Counted from the first letter of the stretch, positions 53,624 through 63,373 are shown. The stretch is 64,000 nt of DNA from Alicycliphilus denitrificans_A (GCF_044792555.1 NZ_CP126238.1:3162001-3226000), one strand, 5' to 3'. Made by a program: numbers and translations. Notes: generated from the letters alone by a model not told the origin.

Positions 53624-54868
53624 TCAGATGCGCTGGAATACCAGCGTGCCGTTGGTGCCGCCAAAGCCGAAATTGTTCTTGACGGCGACATTCAGCTTCA
53701 TGTCGCGCGCAGTGTTGGCGCAGTAATCCAGGTCGCACTCCGGATCCTGCTCGAAGATGTTGGTCGTGGGCGGCACCTTCTGGTGGTGCAGCGCCAGCAC
53801 GGTGAATACGCTCTCGATGCCGCCAGCGCCGCCCAGCAGGTGGCCGGTCATGGACTTGGTGGAACTCACCACTATCTTCCTGGCATGATCGCCCAGGGCG
53901 GCCTTGATAGCATTGGTTTCGTTCAAGTCACCCAGCGGCGTGGAAGTGCCATGGGCATTCAGGTAGTCCACCTGATCGGCATTCAGGCCGGCGTTGCGCA
54001 GCGCAGCCTGCATGGCGCGGCGCGGGCCGTCCATGTTGGGAGCCGTCATGTGACCCGCATCGGCACTCATGCCATAGCCGGTGATCTCGGCATAGATGCG
54101 GGCGCCGCGTGCCTTGGCATGCTCGTATTCCTCGACTACGAGCACGCCAGCCCCCTCACCCAGCACGAAGCCATCGCGGTCCTTGTCCCAGGGGCGCGAG
54201 GCCGTCTTAGGATCATCGTTGCGCGTGGATAGCGCACGCATGGCGGCAAAGCCCCCCACCCCCAGCGGTGACACGGTGGACTCAGTGCCACCGGCGACGA
54301 TCACGTCGGCATCGCCGTACTCGATCTTGCGGGCGGCCTCGCCAATGCAGTGCAGGCCGGTGGTACAGGCCGTCACTACCGAAAGATTCGGCCCCTTGAA
54401 GCCAAAACGCATGGACACATGGCCGGCCACCATATTGATGATGGACGCCGGAACGAAGAACGGCGTGATACGGCGCGGACCGCGGCTTGCCAGCTCGGCA
54501 TGGGTGTTCTCGATCAGCGGCAGGCCGCCGATACCGGAGCCGATGATGCAGCCTATGCGTGTGGCCAGTTCTTCATCCAGAGCCTCGCCCGTGGGCAGGC
54601 CCGCATCGCGCACCGCCTCCTGGGCCGCGGCAATGCCGAAATGGATAAAACTGTCCATGGTGCGCGCATCCTTGGCGCTGATATAGGACTCCAGGTCAAA
54701 ACCCTTGACCTCACCGGCAATCTTGCAGGAAAAGTTCGATGCATCGAACTTGGTGATGAGGTCAATGCCGGACTTTCCGGCGAGGATATTGGCCCAGGCG
54801 TCCTGCACCGTGTTGCCCACGGGGCTGACGCAACCCAGGCCGGTCACGACAACGCGACGACGGCTCAT
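53624..54868 (-). CDS. fabF: 3-oxoacyl-[ACP] synthase II
   Basis: 414 residues. Elongating condensing enzyme. Cys of the triad in VVTACTTGLHCIG, His in NAHGTSTPLGDL and in SMTGHLLGGAGG. Start MSRRRVVVTGLGCVSPVGN. Last of the fab run; the small membrane protein and rpoE follow. Confidence 0.97.
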   Translation of the reverse strand: MSRRRVVVTGLGCVSPVGNTVQDAWANILAGKSGIDLITKFDASNFSCKIAGEVKGFDLESYISAKDARTMDSFIHFGIAAAQEAVRDAGLPTGEALDEELATRIGCIIGSGIGGLPLIENTHAELASRGPRRITPFFVPASIINMVAGHVSMRFGFKGPNLSVVTACTTGLHCIGEAARKIEYGDADVIVAGGTESTVSPLGVGGFAAMRALSTRNDDPKTASRPWDKDRDGFVLGEGAGVLVVEEYEHAKARGARIYAEITGYGMSADAGHMTAPNMDGPRRAMQAALRNAGLNADQVDYLNAHGTSTPLGDLNETNAIKAALGDHARKIVVSSTKSMTGHLLGGAGGIESVFTVLALHHQKVPPTTNIFEQDPECDLDYCANTARDMKLNVAVKNNFGFGGTNGTLVFQRI

Positions 54869-54932
54869 GCGTTAAACCTTTGCTGATCGGATGCTGCGCC
54901 CCTGATGTCCCGGGGCTGCGGGCGACGGCGGC

Positions 54933-55172
54933 TTAGGCCTTCTGATGGGTGTTGGCGTAGTCGATGGCGTTTTGCACCGTGGTGATTTTCTCTGCGTCTT
55001 CGTCAGGAATCTCGATGCCGAATTCGTCTTCCAGTGCCATCACCAGTTCCACCGTGTCCAGAGAGTCGGCGCCCAGATCGGCCACGAAGGCCTTTTCATT
55101 GGTGACTTGAGACTCTTCCACGCCGAGTTGTTCGGCAATGATTTTTTTGACACGTGCTTCGATATCGCTCAT
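54933..55172 (-). CDS. acpP: Acyl carrier protein
   Basis: 79 residues. The phosphopantetheine Ser is in LGADSLDTVELVMALE. Carries growing acyl chains for the Fab enzymes around it; activated by AcpS (42.8 kb). Confidence 0.98.
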   Translation of the reverse strand: MSDIEARVKKIIAEQLGVEESQVTNEKAFVADLGADSLDTVELVMALEDEFGIEIPDEDAEKITTVQNAIDYANTHQKA

Positions 55173-55276
55173 GGTTTCCCTCTGGGGGTTGTGAATGAAT
55201 CCGCGATTCTAGCCGCTTAAAGACAAAGCTCCCTAGCAGCCCGCCGCACGGATGATCCGGCGAGAACTTGTCTGAA

Positions 55277-56017
55277 CTACATATACATGCCGCCATTGAC
55301 GTGCAATTCCTGCCCCGTCACATAGCCGGCTCCCGCCGATGCAAGGTATGCCACGGCATGGGCGATGTCGCTGGGCTGGCCCAGGTCGCCCATGGCAATC
55401 TGGGACTTGAGCGCCTTCTTCTGTTCTTCGGGAAGGTCGGCCGTCATGTCGGTGGCAATGAAGCCCGGAGCCACGCAGTTCACAGTGATGCCGCGGCTGC
55501 CGAGTTCGCGCGCCAGCGCGCGCGTCATGCCGGCCACACCGGCCTTGGCGGCCGCGTAATTGGCCTGACCCGGATTGCCCGAGGCACCCACCACGCTGGT
55601 GATGCTGATGATGCGTCCGAAGCGCTGCTTCATCATGGGACGGATGGCGGCACGGCTGACGCGGAACACGGCCTTGAGGTTGGTGTCGAGCACGGCATCC
55701 CAGTCGTCATCCTTCATGCGCATGGCCAGCTGGTCGCGCGTGATGCCGGCGTTGTTCACCAGCACATGCAAGCCGCCATATTCCTTGACGATGGCGTCCA
55801 CCAGCGCGTCCACGGCGGCGCCGTCGGTCACGTTCAGCTTCACGCCCTTGCCGCCCTGGGCCGCCAGCGCCTGGCCGATGCGTGCGGCGCCCTCGTCGCT
55901 GGTAGCGGTGCCGATCACGCGCAGGCCGCGCGCGGCCAGCTCGGCGGCGATTGCGGCGCCAATGCCGCGCGTGGCGCCGGTGACCAGCGCGATCTGAGGT
56001 TGGGTCGTCTCACTCAT
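55277..56017 (-). CDS. fabG: 3-oxoacyl-[ACP] reductase
   Basis: 246 residues, short-chain dehydrogenase. NADPH-binding VTGATRGIGAAIAAELA, NNAG motif, catalytic Ser in ISITSVVGASG and Tyr/Lys in YAAAKAGV. Overlaps fabD (ATGA). Confidence 0.97.
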   Translation of the reverse strand: MSETTQPQIALVTGATRGIGAAIAAELAARGLRVIGTATSDEGAARIGQALAAQGGKGVKLNVTDGAAVDALVDAIVKEYGGLHVLVNNAGITRDQLAMRMKDDDWDAVLDTNLKAVFRVSRAAIRPMMKQRFGRIISITSVVGASGNPGQANYAAAKAGVAGMTRALARELGSRGITVNCVAPGFIATDMTADLPEEQKKALKSQIAMGDLGQPSDIAHAVAYLASAGAGYVTGQELHVNGGMYM

Positions 56018-56967
56018 GCCAGCAGCTCCTTGGTTTCGGCCAGCGTGGCCGGGTCATACACAGAGGCACCGAGCAGTTCGGGGGCTATGCGCTTGGTCAT
56101 GCCGGCCAGCACCTTGCCGGGGCCGCATTCGATCACATGGGTCATACCGCGGGCCTTGAGGGCCTGCACGCACTCCACCCAGCGCACGGGGCCAAAGGCC
56201 TGGCGGTACAGGGCGTCACGAATGGCGTCGGCATCCTGCTGCACGGCCACGTCCACGTTGTTCAGCACAGGAATCTGCGGCGCGGCCAATGGCAGCGCCG
56301 CCAGGGCCGCACGCAGCTTCTCGGCTGCGGGCTTCATCAGGCTGGAATGGAACGGCGCCGACACGGGCAGCGGCAGGGCGCGCTTGGCGCCTGCGGCCTT
56401 GAGCAGTTCGCAGGCCTTGTCCACGCCGGCCTTGGTGCCGGCGATCACGGTCTGCGCGGGGTCGTTGAAGTTCACGGCCTCGACCACCTCGGGCGAGCCG
56501 GCGCCAAAGCTGGCGGTGGCCTGGGCGCAGCCGGCAATGACCTTGGCGGCGTCCAACCCCAGGATGGCGGCCATGGCGCCAACGCCCACGGGCACGGCCT
56601 CTTGCATGGCGGCGGCGCGCAGACGCACCAGCGGAGCGGCCTGGGCCAGCGTCAGCACGCCAGAGGCGACAAGCGCGGAATACTCACCCAGCGAATGCCC
56701 GGCCACGAACGCCGGCAGCGCGCCACCCGCGGCGCGCCACGCGCGCCACGCGGCCACGCCAGCCACCAGCATCACGGGCTGGGTGTTGGTGGTCAGGGCC
56801 AGAGCCTCCTTGGGGCCGCTGTGAATCAACGCAGCCACATCCTCGCCCAGTGCGTCGGATGCTTCGCGTAGCGTCTCAGCCACCACGGGGTGGTCACCCC
56901 AGGCGTCCAGCATGCCCACCGACTGCGAGCCCTGGCCAGGAAACACAAAAGCAAAAGTTTTAGACAT
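56014..56967 (-). CDS. fabD: Malonyl-CoA:ACP transacylase
   Basis: 317 residues. FVFPGQGSQSVGM start, nucleophile Ser in VAGHSLGEYSALVASG, His in SAPFHSSLM. Loads malonyl on ACP. ATG 56967 chosen (TTG 56973 unlikely). The upstream 55-base gap to fabH is filled by copy 9 of the 57-bp element, which leaves little room for a Shine-Dalgarno. Confidence 0.96.
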   Translation of the reverse strand: MSKTFAFVFPGQGSQSVGMLDAWGDHPVVAETLREASDALGEDVAALIHSGPKEALALTTNTQPVMLVAGVAAWRAWRAAGGALPAFVAGHSLGEYSALVASGVLTLAQAAPLVRLRAAAMQEAVPVGVGAMAAILGLDAAKVIAGCAQATASFGAGSPEVVEAVNFNDPAQTVIAGTKAGVDKACELLKAAGAKRALPLPVSAPFHSSLMKPAAEKLRAALAALPLAAPQIPVLNNVDVAVQQDADAIRDALYRQAFGPVRWVECVQALKARGMTHVIECGPGKVLAGMTKRIAPELLGASVYDPATLAETKELLA

Positions 56968-56981
56968 GGTCAACTAATTTG

Positions 56982-57038
56982 ATAAAAAGTGGCTGTAACG
57001 CTTATAGAACAAGCGTTACAAGCTACATTTTCAGGAGT
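56982..57038 (-). repeat. 57-bp dispersed element, copy 9 (overlaps the end of fabH)
   Basis: ACTCCT-N6-GTAGCTT-N2-AACGCTT-N7-AAGCGTT-N9-TTTTAT on the minus strand. Its first bases encode the last residues and stop of fabH (CTC CTG AAA ATG TAG). Confidence 0.82.
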
Positions 57039-58000
57039 ACCGCGCCCCAGGTAAAGCCACCGCCAACGCCTTCGAGCATCACAGTCTGGCCCGGCCGGAC
57101 CTGGCCAGCGCGCACGGCATGGTCCAGCGCCAGCGGGATGGAGGCCGCCGAGGTGTTGCCATGCTGGGCCACCGTGACCACCACCTTGTCCATGGGCAGC
57201 TTCAGCTTGCGCGCCGTGCTCTGCATGATGCGGATATTGGCCTGGTGCGGGATCAGCCAGTCGATGTCGGCATCGGTGAGCCCCGCCTTGTCCAGCGCGG
57301 CGCGCGCAGCCTTTTCCAGCACGCCCACGGCCAGCTTGAAGACCGCCTGGCCATCCATCTTGAGCAGCGGATCGCCCAGAATCTGCCCGCCATAGACATT
57401 GCCCGGCACGCACAGAATACCCACATGGCTGCCATCGGCATGCAGTTCGCAGGCCAGGATGCCCGGCTCATCGGACGCCTCCAGCACCACGGCGCCGGCG
57501 CCGTCGCCAAACAGCACGCAGGTGGTGCGGTCCTGGAAGTCCAGGATGCGGCTGAACACCTCGGCGCCCACCACCAGCGCGCGGCTGGCGGCACCGGACT
57601 GGATCATGGCGTCCGCCACCGTCAGCGCATAGACGAAGCCGCTGCACACGGCCTGCACGTCGAAGGCCGGGCAGCCGCTCACACCCAGCTTGTGCTGCAG
57701 GATGCAGGCGCTGGAGGGGAACACCATGTCCGGCGTGGACGTGGCGACGATGATCAGGTCAATGTCCTTGGCCTCGCGGCCGGCAGCCTCCAGCGCTCGG
57801 CGCGCGGCCTGCAGCGCCAGGTCGCTGCTGGTCACATCGCGTTCGGCAAAGTGGCGCGCACGAATACCCGTGCGCTCCACTATCCAGTCGTCAGAGGTCT
57901 CGACACCCTGTGCGGCCAGCTGGGCCACCAGATCGTCATTGGTCACACGGCGCGGCGGCAGATAGCTGCCGGTGCCGGTAATGCGGGAATAGCGTCTCAT
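57023..58000 (-). CDS. fabH: 3-oxoacyl-[ACP] synthase III
   Basis: 325 residues. Starts fatty acid synthesis from acetyl-CoA and malonyl-ACP. Catalytic Cys in DVQAVCSGFVYAL, His in LIPHQANIRIMQ, Asn in VAQHGNTSAASIP. The final residues LLKM come from the 57-bp element; the rest of the domain is complete. Confidence 0.97.
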   Translation of the reverse strand: MRRYSRITGTGSYLPPRRVTNDDLVAQLAAQGVETSDDWIVERTGIRARHFAERDVTSSDLALQAARRALEAAGREAKDIDLIIVATSTPDMVFPSSACILQHKLGVSGCPAFDVQAVCSGFVYALTVADAMIQSGAASRALVVGAEVFSRILDFQDRTTCVLFGDGAGAVVLEASDEPGILACELHADGSHVGILCVPGNVYGGQILGDPLLKMDGQAVFKLAVGVLEKAARAALDKAGLTDADIDWLIPHQANIRIMQSTARKLKLPMDKVVVTVAQHGNTSAASIPLALDHAVRAGQVRPGQTVMLEGVGGGFTWGAVLLKM

Positions 58001-58020
58001 CGATAGGGGGCCGTGGCCGG

Positions 58021-59052
58021 TCAGGGTGTGGGCTGGGCGTCTGCAGCCGCCAACAGAGGGGCCGCATGCGCAACCCGCGCCCGGACGCGGTCGAGCAGGT
58101 TGTTGCGGGCCGCATCATACGCCCGGTTCAAGGCCTGCTCGAAGGCCAGCACGTCGGCCGAACCATGGCTCTTGAACACCAGGCCGCGCAGGCCCAGCAG
58201 CGCGGCGCCGTTATAGCGCCGGTGATCCATGCGCCGCATCAGCGCTGACAGCACAGGATAGGCAACGATGGCTGCCATTTTCGTGAAGATGCTGCGCGAA
58301 AACTCCTGTTTGAGCCCGCCGACAATCATTGCGGCGACTCCTTCGCTGGCCTTCAGGGCCACGTTGCCGACAAAGCCATCACAGACCACGATATCCACCG
58401 TGCCCTTGAAGATGTCATTGCCCTCGACATTGCCATGGAAGTTCAAATCACCCACATTGGCAGCAGAACGCAGCAGTTCGCCGGCCTTCTTGATTTCTTC
58501 GCTGCCCTTGATCGCCTCTTCGCCAATATTGAGCAGCCCCACCAACGGTTCGTCGCGCTCCTGCAGCACAGACACCAGGGCCGAGCCCATGACGGCGAAC
58601 TGCAGCAGGTGCTCGGCCGTGCAGTCCACGTTCGCGCCCAGGTCCAGCACCGTGGTGGCGCCGCCCTGGGCATTGGGCAACTGGGTGGCAATCGCCGGGC
58701 GGTCTATGCCCTCCAGCGTCTTGAGCAAATAGCGCGCGATCGCCATCAGCGCACCGGTATTGCCCGCCGACACGGCGGCCTGCGCCGTGCCGTCCTTGAC
58801 CTGCTGGATGGCCACGCGCATGGAAGAGTCCTTCTTGCGCCGCAAGGCCACCTCCACCGGATCGTCCATGGCCACGACCTCGGAGGCCGCGATCACCGAG
58901 GCGCGCTCATGCACCAGGCCCTGCAGGCTGGCGGGCTGACCCACGAGCAACAGGCGGGCGTCAGGATGGTGCTCCAGGAACTGGCGGCACGCGGGAAGCG
59001 TGACGTCGGGGCCATGGTCGCCCCCCATGCAGTCAACAGCCAGTGTGATCAT
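58021..59052 (-). CDS. plsX: Phosphate acyltransferase PlsX
   Basis: 343 residues. Makes acyl-phosphate from acyl-ACP for phospholipid synthesis. Start ITLAVDCMGGDHGP and GNTGALMAIARYLLKTLEGI, VCDGFVGNVALKASEGVA are the family marks. Between rpmF and fabH as in most proteobacteria. Confidence 0.97.
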   Translation of the reverse strand: MITLAVDCMGGDHGPDVTLPACRQFLEHHPDARLLLVGQPASLQGLVHERASVIAASEVVAMDDPVEVALRRKKDSSMRVAIQQVKDGTAQAAVSAGNTGALMAIARYLLKTLEGIDRPAIATQLPNAQGGATTVLDLGANVDCTAEHLLQFAVMGSALVSVLQERDEPLVGLLNIGEEAIKGSEEIKKAGELLRSAANVGDLNFHGNVEGNDIFKGTVDIVVCDGFVGNVALKASEGVAAMIVGGLKQEFSRSIFTKMAAIVAYPVLSALMRRMDHRRYNGAALLGLRGLVFKSHGSADVLAFEQALNRAYDAARNNLLDRVRARVAHAAPLLAAADAQPTP

Positions 59053-59114
59053 CGGCGCAGAGTCGGTCCGTCAGGTGGTCTATGAAAAACTGTGGCACAG
59101 GCCCAAACAACAAA

Positions 59115-59146
59115 GGCCCGCGCTACATTATATGTAGCAACGGGCC
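59115..59146 (-). terminator. Terminator-like hairpin between rpmF and plsX
   Basis: GGCCCG and GCTACAT pair with ATGTAGC and CGGGCC around TAT; on the minus strand it is followed by TTTGTTGTTTG. It should let only part of the rpmF transcript continue into plsX-fab. Confidence 0.7.
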
Positions 59147-59165
59147 CGAGGTTGCGCAGTCTGAA

Positions 59166-59348
59166 TCAGGCTTCGGACTTGTTCTTCAGCACCTGGCGGC
59201 CACGGTAGAAACCATTGGGGCTGATGTGGTGGCGCAGGTGGGTTTCGCCGGTGGTGGGCTCCACGGCAATGCCGGGCACCGTCAGGGCGTTGTGCGAACG
59301 GTGCATGCCGCGCTTGGAGGGGGACTTCTTGTTTTGCTGAACAGCCAT
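59166..59348 (-). CDS. rpmF: 50S ribosomal protein L32
   Basis: 60 residues, MAVQQNKKSPSKRGMHRSHN and the L32 end GFYRGRQVLKNKSEA. No zinc cysteines (the C-minus type). First gene of the fab-cluster transcript. Confidence 0.98.
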   Translation of the reverse strand: MAVQQNKKSPSKRGMHRSHNALTVPGIAVEPTTGETHLRHHISPNGFYRGRQVLKNKSEA

Positions 59349-59431
59349 GGTTGGCTCCTAGGGTCTTGAAAGGGTTGGTAAAAACGCGATCAGCCCATTA
59401 AAGACACGAGGGATTTCGCGCGAAGCCTGTG

Positions 59432-59437
59432 ATTATA
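59432..59437 (-). promoter_or_regulatory. Putative -10 of the rpmF promoter
   Basis: Minus-strand TATAAT, a perfect -10, 84 bases upstream of rpmF; the -35 is weak. Confidence 0.45.
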
Positions 59438-59480
59438 TGACAAATGCGTTTTCACCCCAGGCACAGCGCAAACCGGGCGA

Positions 59481-60032
59481 TCATTGCTCCGGCTTGTCCT
59501 TGTGCAGCCCCGCCAGGGCCGCAAACGGATTGGGCTTCTGCGCACTGGCCTGCTCAAAGTCTGCATCGCTTGACGCGAGCCGGACCTCGGCGGGGCATTC
59601 GTCATGGCGCGGCACCACGGGCAGGGCCATGATCAGTTCATCCTCTATCAGCTCGCGCAGGTTGAACTCACGGCTGAGCGCCAGCAGGTCTTCCTCGCTG
59701 TCGCTGTCGAGCGCCTCGGCTGTAGCCTCGTCGGCGACGAAGCGGAACTCGCGCTCCACCTCCAGCGGCACATCCACCGTGTGCAGGCAGCGTTGGCAGG
59801 TCAAAGGCAGGCTGGCACTGGCCTTGATCCGCAACCAGATCTGGGCGTCCATGCCATGGATGGTGCGCACCTCGCCATCGACCATCCAATCCACGCGCAG
59901 GTCGGGGTGCAGGCCCTTGGCCTCCTCAGCCAGACGCTGGTACTTCAGCAGCGTGTCATGACCGGACAGGTGAGCGCCGGCCTGGGCGAAGGCCTTGACG
60001 TCCAGCCGGTCGGGGGAATATTCCTTGGTCAT
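59481..60032 (-). CDS. yceD: YceD family (DUF177) protein, 23S rRNA accumulation protein
   Basis: 183 residues. Zinc-like pair LTCQRC, second Cys in HDECPAEVR, and the typical end QKPNPFAALAGLHKDK. Linked to 23S rRNA accumulation in E. coli; precedes rpmF in most genomes, as here. ATG 60032 chosen over an open upstream frame. Confidence 0.9.
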   Translation of the reverse strand: MTKEYSPDRLDVKAFAQAGAHLSGHDTLLKYQRLAEEAKGLHPDLRVDWMVDGEVRTIHGMDAQIWLRIKASASLPLTCQRCLHTVDVPLEVEREFRFVADEATAEALDSDSEEDLLALSREFNLRELIEDELIMALPVVPRHDECPAEVRLASSDADFEQASAQKPNPFAALAGLHKDKPEQ

Positions 60033-60058
60033 GGCGGTCAGTGTAAGAGAATCGGCGC

Positions 60059-60658
60059 ATGCTGCAATCCTCCCCCCTGCCTCGCTCCCTGGTATTGGGA
60101 TCGACCTCGCGCTACCGGCGCGAACTCCTGGCACGCCTGGGCCTGCCGTTTGAAGTGGCCGCTCCCGCGGCGGATGAAACCCCACTGCCCGGCGAAGACC
60201 CGCGCACCCTGGCGCTGCGCCTGGCACTGGCCAAGGCCCGCGCGGTCGCAGCGCAGCACCCCGATGCCGTCGTCATCGGCTCGGACCAGGTGGCCGACCT
60301 GGATGGCCAGCCGCTGGGCAAGCCCGGCAACCACGAGCGCGCCACGGCGCAGCTGCGCCGCATGAGCGGCCAGACCGTCATCTTCCAGACCGCCGTGGCC
60401 GTGGTCTGCCAGGCCGCGGGCTTCGAGCAGGTGGACCTGGCCCCGGTGCGCGTGCGCTTTCGCGAACTGTCTGACGCCGAGATCGAACGCTACCTGCGCT
60501 CCGAGCAGCCCTACGACTGCGCCGGCAGTGCCAAGAGCGAGGGCCTAGGCATTGCCCTGCTGGACGCCATTGACAGCGACGACCCCACGGCCCTGATCGG
60601 CCTGCCGCTGATCCGCACCTGCCGCATGCTGCGCGCCGCGGGGCTGGTGCTTCCATGA
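60059..60658 (+). CDS. maf: Maf-like nucleotide pyrophosphatase (YceF type)
   Basis: 199 residues. Cleaves modified or non-canonical nucleoside triphosphates. LVLGSTSRYRRELLARLGLP, DETPLPGEDP, and VIGSDQVADLDGQPLGKPG carry the active-site residues; the SDQV form fits the YceF (m7GTP) subgroup. Divergent from yceD with only 26 bases between start codons. Overlaps the next gene by 4 bases (ATGA). Confidence 0.92.
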   Translation: MLQSSPLPRSLVLGSTSRYRRELLARLGLPFEVAAPAADETPLPGEDPRTLALRLALAKARAVAAQHPDAVVIGSDQVADLDGQPLGKPGNHERATAQLRRMSGQTVIFQTAVAVVCQAAGFEQVDLAPVRVRFRELSDAEIERYLRSEQPYDCAGSAKSEGLGIALLDAIDSDDPTALIGLPLIRTCRMLRAAGLVLP

Positions 60659-61437
60659 GTAGTGCGCCCCCTCCCGGTACGCTGTATCTGGTGCCCGCAC
60701 CGCTGGACTTTGGCTGCGACGGCGAAACCGCGCTGGCCGAGGTGCTGCCCGAAGGCACGCTGCGCCGGGCGGCACAGCTGACGCACTGGATCTGCGAGAA
60801 CGCCAAGAGCTGCCGCGCCTATTTGAAGCGCATAGACGCCCTGTACCCGCTGGCCGCGCCCCTGCAGCAGCAGCAGATTGCCGAGCTGCCGCGCGAGGTG
60901 CACAAGAAGGGCGACCACGGCGGCAAGGGCCATGCCAGTTTTGACGCCAGGCCCCTGCTCGCCCCGCTGCTGGCGGGCCATGACATGGGCCTGACGAGCG
61001 AAGCCGGCATGCCCGCCGTGGCCGACCCGGGCAGTTCGGTGGTGCGCGCCGCGCACGAGCTGGGCGCGCGCGTGCTGCCGCTGGTCGGCCCGGTGTCGCT
61101 GCTGCTGGCGCTGGCGGCCAGCGGTCTCAATGGCCAGAATTTTGCCTTCGTCGGCTACCTGCCCCAGGATGCGGACGACCGCAGCCAGCGCATACGCCAG
61201 TTGGAAGCCCTGGCGCTGAAGACCGGCCAGACACAGCTCTTCATCGAGACGCCCTACCGCAATGCCGCGCTATGGCAGGCGCTGCTGCACACCCTGCGAC
61301 CGGACACCCGCCTGGCCGTGGCCGCGGGACTGACACTGACCCAGGGCCAGGTGCAAAGCCGCAGCGTGCGCGCGTGGCAGCAGCAGGCGCTGCCTGCCGA
61401 CAAGCACACGCCCGTGGTGTTTGCCGTCGGGGCATAG
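60655..61437 (+). CDS. SAM-dependent methyltransferase, tetrapyrrole methylase fold (RsmI-like)
   Basis: 260 residues. MGLTSEAGMPAVADPGSSVV and PLVGPVSLLLALAASGLNGQ, with FVGYLPQD, match the RsmI (16S rRNA 2'-O-ribose methyltransferase) group. The N-terminal part is divergent from E. coli RsmI, so it may be a paralogue rather than RsmI itself. Coupled to maf. Confidence 0.85.
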   Translation: MSSAPPPGTLYLVPAPLDFGCDGETALAEVLPEGTLRRAAQLTHWICENAKSCRAYLKRIDALYPLAAPLQQQQIAELPREVHKKGDHGGKGHASFDARPLLAPLLAGHDMGLTSEAGMPAVADPGSSVVRAAHELGARVLPLVGPVSLLLALAASGLNGQNFAFVGYLPQDADDRSQRIRQLEALALKTGQTQLFIETPYRNAALWQALLHTLRPDTRLAVAAGLTLTQGQVQSRSVRAWQQQALPADKHTPVVFAVGA

Positions 61438-61439
61438 CC

Positions 61440-63267
61440 TCAGGCGCTCGTCTTCCTGGGGGCGGCCTTTTTTGCTGCCACCTTCTTTGCCGGTTTGGCC
61501 GGGGCTGGCGCATCAGGCTTCGCCAACGCAGCCTTGGCCGCCGCAGTCCGCCGCTTGCCCGGCGCAGATTCGACGAACACCTCTGCCGCCGCCAGCGCGA
61601 TACCAAACACGTCTGCGAGGGCGGCATCCTCCAGCACCCTGGCCCTGGCCGGCTTTTTCTTCGGGGCGGAAAGCACGGTGGCCTGGGCCGTGAGCAGGTC
61701 GTTGGCGTCCACCTGGCGCAGCACGAACTGGGTGAAGACCAGCATCTTTTCCTGCCGCGCGGCCACGGTCTCGGCGATCTCGCGCAGGCGCGCGAACTTG
61801 CCGCTGGCCTCGGGCAGCCAGGCGCCGTCGCCCAGCCACTGCGAGGGGTGGTTGCAGATCTGTTTCAGGCGCATCAGAAACGAGAGCGTTCCATGCCCTC
61901 TGATCGCTCCAAAGCCTGCTCCAGCGCCTTGACGGCCTGCTGGTAATGCGTGGCCTGCACGACCGTGAGGTGGCACCAGGCGGCGACCTCGGTCTTGTCG
62001 GGCAGGTCGGCAATGACGCGCTTGTCGCTCTTCAGGCGCCGCAGGATGTAGGGCCCCACCAGCTGGCGCAGCGGCGCGTACTGGCCCGTTGCCGCCAGCC
62101 GTTTGGCAAAGCTGGCAAACACGCGCTCGCTGCCCAGCAGGCCGGGGTGGGTGAAGTCGAAAAACGACCACAGATCGGACAGGCGGTTCTCGACCGGCGT
62201 GCCCGTGAGCGCGATGCGCGTAGCGGCCTGCAGCTTCTTCACCGCGCGCGTCTGCTGGGCCACCGGGTTCTTGATCGCCTGGGCCTCGTCCAGCACGGCC
62301 AGGCGCCAGCGCTACGCGCCCAGGGCCGGGGCGCGCGACAGCTGGCCGTAGGTGGTGATGACCAGGGCATGGCAGAGAGCCCCGCACCGCCCGCCAGCTG
62401 GCTGCCCAGCGCCGCACGCACCCTGGGCCGCGCCGGGCGTCCGCCGCGCCACTGGGCGGGCATGCGCACGACGATGCCCGCGGCCTCCATGCGCGGAGAA
62501 TCGGTGAGAAAGCGCACGGCGTCCGGCACCTCCCAGCGCAGCGGGTGGTAGATCTCGCCCGCCTCCACCATCTCGGCGATCCAGGCGCAATCCGCCGCGG
62601 CGCGCTGCACCGGCATCAGCAGCGACAAAGGCTGCGCCTTCTTGCGCGTACCGGAAAACTCCTTGAGCGCCTGCGACAGCGGCACATGCTGGGCCTTGCC
62701 ATGCGCCGACAACCGGGTGGTGTAGGTGGCGAGGAAGGCAAAGGGCGCGTCCGGATCCTTGCGGTTTTCCGCCAGGTTGAAATGCACGCGGCCCACCAGC
62801 TTCCAGGCGGGGTAATGGCTCGCGAGGAATTGCGGCAGGGGTAGCCCGGACGCCGCGCAGCCCGCGTGCAGCGCGGCTTTGATGCTCTGCCACAGCGCCA
62901 GCAACACCTCCACGCTCAGGTACTCGGCCCCGGCCATGGGCGGCGCGTTCAGCAGCTGCGCCCGCAGCGCGGCGGCGTCGGGCGGGGGCACGGCCGCTGT
63001 CGCACCCTCATCGCCCGGCTGCGTGGTGCACAGGGCCGTGAAGTAGCGCACGGCCCAGTCCCGCCACCAGGCCCAGGCCGGCGGCAGGGCGCTGGCCACG
63101 CACACCCCGCCCAGATGCAGCAGGCCCGGCCCCGCACCTTGCGCGAAGGCGGCGGCAATGCCGTCGTGCAGGGCTTCGGGCAGAGGGGCGGCCTCGGGCT
63201 CAAGACGGCAGGACAGATGGCCCGCCGGGGACAGTGCAAGGGCCAAGAAGGCGGCAGGGGGCTTCAT
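61440..63267 (-). pseudogene. Broken SNF2-family helicase fused to a SWIM-protein end
   Basis: Read from the minus strand, 63267 to about 62400 codes the N-terminal part of a SNF2-type helicase (MKPPAAFLALALSPAGHLSC). Then a frame change and deletion removes the Walker A region. The reading continues as ALVITTYGQL, an in-frame TAG (62312-62314), VLDEAQAIKNP (motif II) and RIALTGTPVENR, before another frame change near 61875-61900. After MRLKQICNHPSQWLGD and KMLVFTQFV the helicase C domain is absent; the end (DANDLLTAQATVLSAPKK onward) looks like the tail of a SWIM zinc-finger protein. At least two deletions, one stop and one frameshift: not functional. Confidence 0.75.
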
Positions 63268-63300
63268 ATCGCGGGAAGTGCCGCAGGCAGGCAATTTATG

Positions 63301-63357
63301 GGAAAAATCGGCTGCAGCCCAATACCATAAAACGCTGGTAGCTATGATTTTTTAAAA
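63301..63357 (-). repeat. 57-bp dispersed element, copy 10
   Basis: TTTTAA-N6-ATAGCTA-N2-AGCGTTT-N7-TTGGGCT-N9-TTTTCC, with GCAG in the usual GRAG place. Right arm eroded. Between sppA and the pseudogene. Confidence 0.65.
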
Positions 63358-63373
63358 CTGCCGCGCGCAAACC

